In this document: positions 6,533-8,438 of the stretch, piece by piece | Position numbering within the stretch: position 1 is the first letter of the stretch | How the letters are laid out: each line of letters starts with the position of its first letter | Assembly (NCBI GenBank): GCA_015484715.1 | Contig: WFUY01000346.1 | Coordinates: 1-8,438 of the forward strand | Direction of reading: 5' to 3' | Source: Thermoflexales bacterium | Lineage (GTDB): Bacteria > Chloroflexota > Anaerolineae > S140-20 | DNA length: 8,438 bases | Notes under the pieces: generated by a model | What the model was told of the DNA's origin: nothing | Databases searched by the model: none | The model's input: the letters and a program-made list of their open reading frames with translations, nothing else | Translations under genes and position numbers: made by a program

Positions 6533-8117
6533 GGCGCCGGACGCTTTTCAGCACAACGATGGTTCGATCGTCGCTGGCCGGCGTCCCCTGAGCGTGCTCG
6601 GCCACCCGTCGCAAGAGGGCTTCCTGAATCTCGGCGGCCGACTCACCGGCGTGGAGGACGACCGTTTCCAACAGGGGTTCAACGCCCAACATCTCCCCGG
6701 CCGGGTTGCGGGCTTCGTTGAAGCCGTCGGAGAGCAGGACCAGGAGGTCTCCTGGAGCCAGAGGGACCGTCTGGTCCTCACTCAGCAGTTCCGGCAGGAC
6801 ACCCAGAGGAGGGCCGTCGGCCTCCCAGAGGCGTGCTTCGCCCCCCTGATAGAGGATGACGGGCGAGTGACCGGCGTTGACGGCGACCAGTTCACGCTCT
6901 GCCGGGCGGTAGCGGGCCAGGAAGAGGGTGACGAACATCCCGGCCTCGCTCAGGTCGTCGTAGAGGTCGGCGTTGACCCAGGCCAGCGCGGCCCGGGGGG
7001 AGGTGTGGATCGGGGCGGCCGCCCGCAGGAGGGCACGGGTGACGGCCATGAAGAGGGCAGCAGGCACCCCTTTGCTGGTCACGTCGCCCAGCACCAACCC
7101 CACCTCCCCGTCGGGTAGGGTGAAGAAGTCGTAGAAATCGCCACCGACCTCGGTGGCCGGATAGGAAGCACCGGCGATGTCGGCGCCGGGGACCTGGGGC
7201 ACCGTCTTGGGCAGGAGGCCGGTCTGGATCTGAGCAGCGATCTCCAGCTCCCGTTGCATACGCTCCCGGGCCACCAGTTCCCGGTAGAGCCGGTCCCGCT
7301 CCAGCAGGGCTCCCCCCTCATCGGCCAGGGCGGAGAGCAGCTTCTGGTCGCCCGCCTCGAAGTCGGTGGGCTTGTCGAAGAGGCCCAGGAAGCCGACCAC
7401 CGTCTCGGTCACCCGGATGGGGGCCACGGCGATGCGCTGGAAAGGGGCGGGATCGGCCAGCCACAGGTCGGCGTAGTGGGCCGGCGCGTTGGCCAGCAGG
7501 ACCCGTCCCGTCCGACGCACGTAGGCGAGCACCCGCGCGGTCAGGGATTCGTCCTCGGGCGGGTCCTCCGGATAGGTCAGGACTCGCACCTCGCCACTCC
7601 CCTCGAGGTCCAGCCCGATACAGCCGCGCCGGGCCCCTGTCAGGTGGACGGCTTGCTCCAATAGGGAGAGGAGGACCGCCTCAGGCTCCAGTCGGCTCCG
7701 AAAGACCTGGGAAACATTGTACATGGCGACGAGCTGGTCGTAGGAGCGCATCAACTCAGCGGTCATCTGCTCCAGCTCCCGCTCCCGGCGTAGGAGGCTC
7801 TCGAGCATACTGGCCTGGGCCTCCAGCATCTTCTGGACCGGCAGGCGAGGCTGGTCGTCGGGGAAGGCGACGACCAGACGACCGAAGCCGGCCAGGGTGG
7901 CCTGCAGGAGCATCTTCTGCATCAGGTCACCCGCGACGTAGAGGCTCTCCCCCTTCGGTCCATACCAGGCGAATCCCTCCGCCCCGATGGCCTGCCAGCC
8001 GGTCACCAGCTTGCGCAGCAAGGCTCGGTTCTGTCGAACGAATTGGTGGAGCATCTTCTGCGATAGGGTTTTGTCCAACAGCCAACGGTGGGCTCGTTCA
8101 AACGCATTGTAGTTCAT
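6525..8117 (-). CDS. GAF domain SpoIIE/PP2C-family serine phosphatase (RsbU-like)
   Basis: A 530-residue protein from the ATG at 8117. Residues 1-95 form an unassigned N-terminal module, about 97-130 a charged coiled-coil helix, and about 135-275 a GAF domain. A second helical linker holds the EIAAQIQTGLLP segment (292-303) typical of RsbU-like proteins. The SpoIIE phosphatase domain spans about 315-525, with D327 in GGDFYD, D345 in GDV, D464 in LSDG and D516/D517 in SDDRT as the metal-site residues, so it looks active. Family role: dephosphorylating a Ser/Thr-phosphorylated STAS antagonist in partner-switching control of a sigma factor or other target. No such partner is in the window. The start is uncertain. 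In-frame ATGs lie at 8135 and 8249; the latter would overlap the divergent glycosyltransferase gene and its promoter and lacks a ribosome site. The 8117 ATG also has no clear site. Confidence 0.88.
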   Translation of the reverse strand: MNYNAFERAHRWLLDKTLSQKMLHQFVRQNRALLRKLVTGWQAIGAEGFAWYGPKGESLYVAGDLMQKMLLQATLAGFGRLVVAFPDDQPRLPVQKMLEAQASMLESLLRRERELEQMTAELMRSYDQLVAMYNVSQVFRSRLEPEAVLLSLLEQAVHLTGARRGCIGLDLEGSGEVRVLTYPEDPPEDESLTARVLAYVRRTGRVLLANAPAHYADLWLADPAPFQRIAVAPIRVTETVVGFLGLFDKPTDFEAGDQKLLSALADEGGALLERDRLYRELVARERMQRELEIAAQIQTGLLPKTVPQVPGADIAGASYPATEVGGDFYDFFTLPDGEVGLVLGDVTSKGVPAALFMAVTRALLRAAAPIHTSPRAALAWVNADLYDDLSEAGMFVTLFLARYRPAERELVAVNAGHSPVILYQGGEARLWEADGPPLGVLPELLSEDQTVPLAPGDLLVLLSDGFNEARNPAGEMLGVEPLLETVVLHAGESAAEIQEALLRRVAEHAQGTPASDDRTIVVLKSVRRPA

Positions 8118-8130
8118 AAGGAAGAAGGAA

Positions 8131-8160
8131 ACCATAAGGACGGCATAAAATTGACGTAAA
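8131..8160 (-). promoter_or_regulatory. Possible promoter of the minus-strand signalling operon
   Basis: On the minus strand a TTTACG (-35-like, 8160-8155) and TATGGT (-10-like, 8136-8131) are separated by 18 bases, just before the preferred phosphatase ATG at 8117. The region is clearly richer in A/T than its surroundings. The match is moderate, and the call depends on the 8117 start being correct. Confidence 0.3.
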
Positions 8161-8172
8161 GAGGACGTAAAG
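8153..8172. repeat. Two tandem GACGTAAAG boxes, 11-bp period
   Basis: GACGTAAAG occurs at 8153-8161 and again at 8164-8172. The 11-bp spacing is about one helical turn and not a multiple of three, so it is not a repeated peptide. The boxes end 9 bp before the glycosyltransferase -35 element, a place typical for an activator or repressor site. Confidence 0.5.
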
Positions 8173-8181
8173 GGGGAGTGG

Positions 8182-8210
8182 TTGACCGCCCTCTCCAGCC
8201 GTGTTAGAAT
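8182..8210 (+). promoter_or_regulatory. Housekeeping-sigma-type promoter of the glycosyltransferase gene
   Basis: TTGACC (8182-8187) and TAGAAT (8205-8210) are separated by exactly 17 bp, each one base from the sigma-70/SigA consensus. Transcription would be expected to start near 8217-8221, at or a few bases before the ATG at 8221, giving a leaderless or almost leaderless mRNA. Confidence 0.65.
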
Positions 8211-8220
8211 ACGGGGCGCT

Positions 8221-8438
8221 ATGTCGGACCTGGGGGTTGTGATCGTCAACTACAACACCCGCGATCTGCTGCGGGACTGCCTCGCCTCCCTCTTCGCCAG
8301 CGAGGGGGATTTCGCCTTTGAGGTGTGCGTCGTGGACAACGCCTCCCAGGATGGCAGCGCCGAGATGGTGGCCCAGACCTTCCCCCAGGTGCGCCTCATC
8401 CGCTCCCCCGTCAACGGCGGCTACGCCTACGCCAACAA
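8221..8438 (+). CDS. Family 2 glycosyltransferase, N-terminal part (cut by right edge)
   Basis: The first 72 codons of a GT-A fold glycosyltransferase. The protein starts MSDLGVVIVNYNTRDLL, the nucleotide-sugar-binding first strand of GT2 enzymes. It continues with VVDNASQDGS (the first acidic motif, VDN) and NGGYAYANN, which matches the N-x-G-(F/Y)-A-x-x-N-N pattern of WbbL/rhamnosyltransferase-like members. The likely role is sugar transfer in cell-surface polysaccharide or glycolipid synthesis; donor and acceptor cannot be judged from this fragment. The ATG at 8221 is the only sensible start: no in-frame start lies close upstream, and the conserved strand begins at once. There is no real Shine-Dalgarno, only GGGG at 8213-8216. 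The gene is divergent from the signalling operon and may be unrelated to it. Confidence 0.9.
   Translation, partial: MSDLGVVIVNYNTRDLLRDCLASLFASEGDFAFEVCVVDNASQDGSAEMVAQTFPQVRLIRSPVNGGYAYAN

Noticed and set aside
8118..8249. N-terminal extension of the phosphatase to an ATG at 8249
   Set aside because: It would overlap the first codons and the promoter of the divergent glycosyltransferase and has no ribosome site. The added part covers the A/T-richer, promoter-like region. It is not excluded completely.

Overview
The window is GC-rich and gene-dense. Five genes run on the minus strand, and a sixth gene on the plus strand is divergent and cut by the right edge. The five minus-strand genes all encode signal transduction proteins, built from GAF and PAS sensors, a 7TM-type histidine kinase, single-domain receivers and a SpoIIE/PP2C-type phosphatase. 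Stacked GAF/PAS kinases next to stand-alone receivers and a GAF-SpoIIE phosphatase are common in Chloroflexota (Anaerolineae-like lineages). That assignment is an inference from protein style and base composition; no rRNA or marker gene is present.

Layout in the direction of transcription, right to left. (1) Positions 8117-6525: GAF plus SpoIIE-family (RsbU-like) serine phosphatase. (2) Positions 6511-6402: a short non-coding element with 14-bp perfect inverted repeats, flanked by imperfect ~20-bp direct repeats. (3) Positions 6375-6001: receiver-only response regulator. (4) Positions 6000-5859: a 142-bp gap holding a perfect 19-bp palindrome. (5) Positions 5858-2709: a 1049-residue histidine kinase (7TM, PAS, GAF, GAF, PAS, HisKA, HATPase). 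(6) Positions 2695-2309: a second receiver-only regulator, 13 nt after the kinase. (7) From 2312 to beyond the left edge: a membrane protein with six predicted TM segments, three GAF domains and a PAS domain, overlapping the second receiver by 4 nt (ATGA). Positions 8118-8220 are a divergent promoter region. A family 2 glycosyltransferase begins at 8221 on the plus strand behind a near-consensus promoter that would give an almost leaderless mRNA.

The minus-strand genes look like one signalling operon. Two membrane sensors would feed two CheY-like receivers, and the SpoIIE phosphatase would act on an unseen partner, probably a phosphorylated STAS anti-anti-sigma protein. No DNA-binding output domain, STAS protein or anti-sigma kinase is visible, so the output lies outside the window. 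The points most worth a second look are the duplicated stop-codon/ribosome-site junction around the inverted-repeat element, the cysteine-bearing GAF pair in the left-edge protein, the palindrome before the kinase gene, and near-identical GAF-coding blocks shared by the two large sensor genes.
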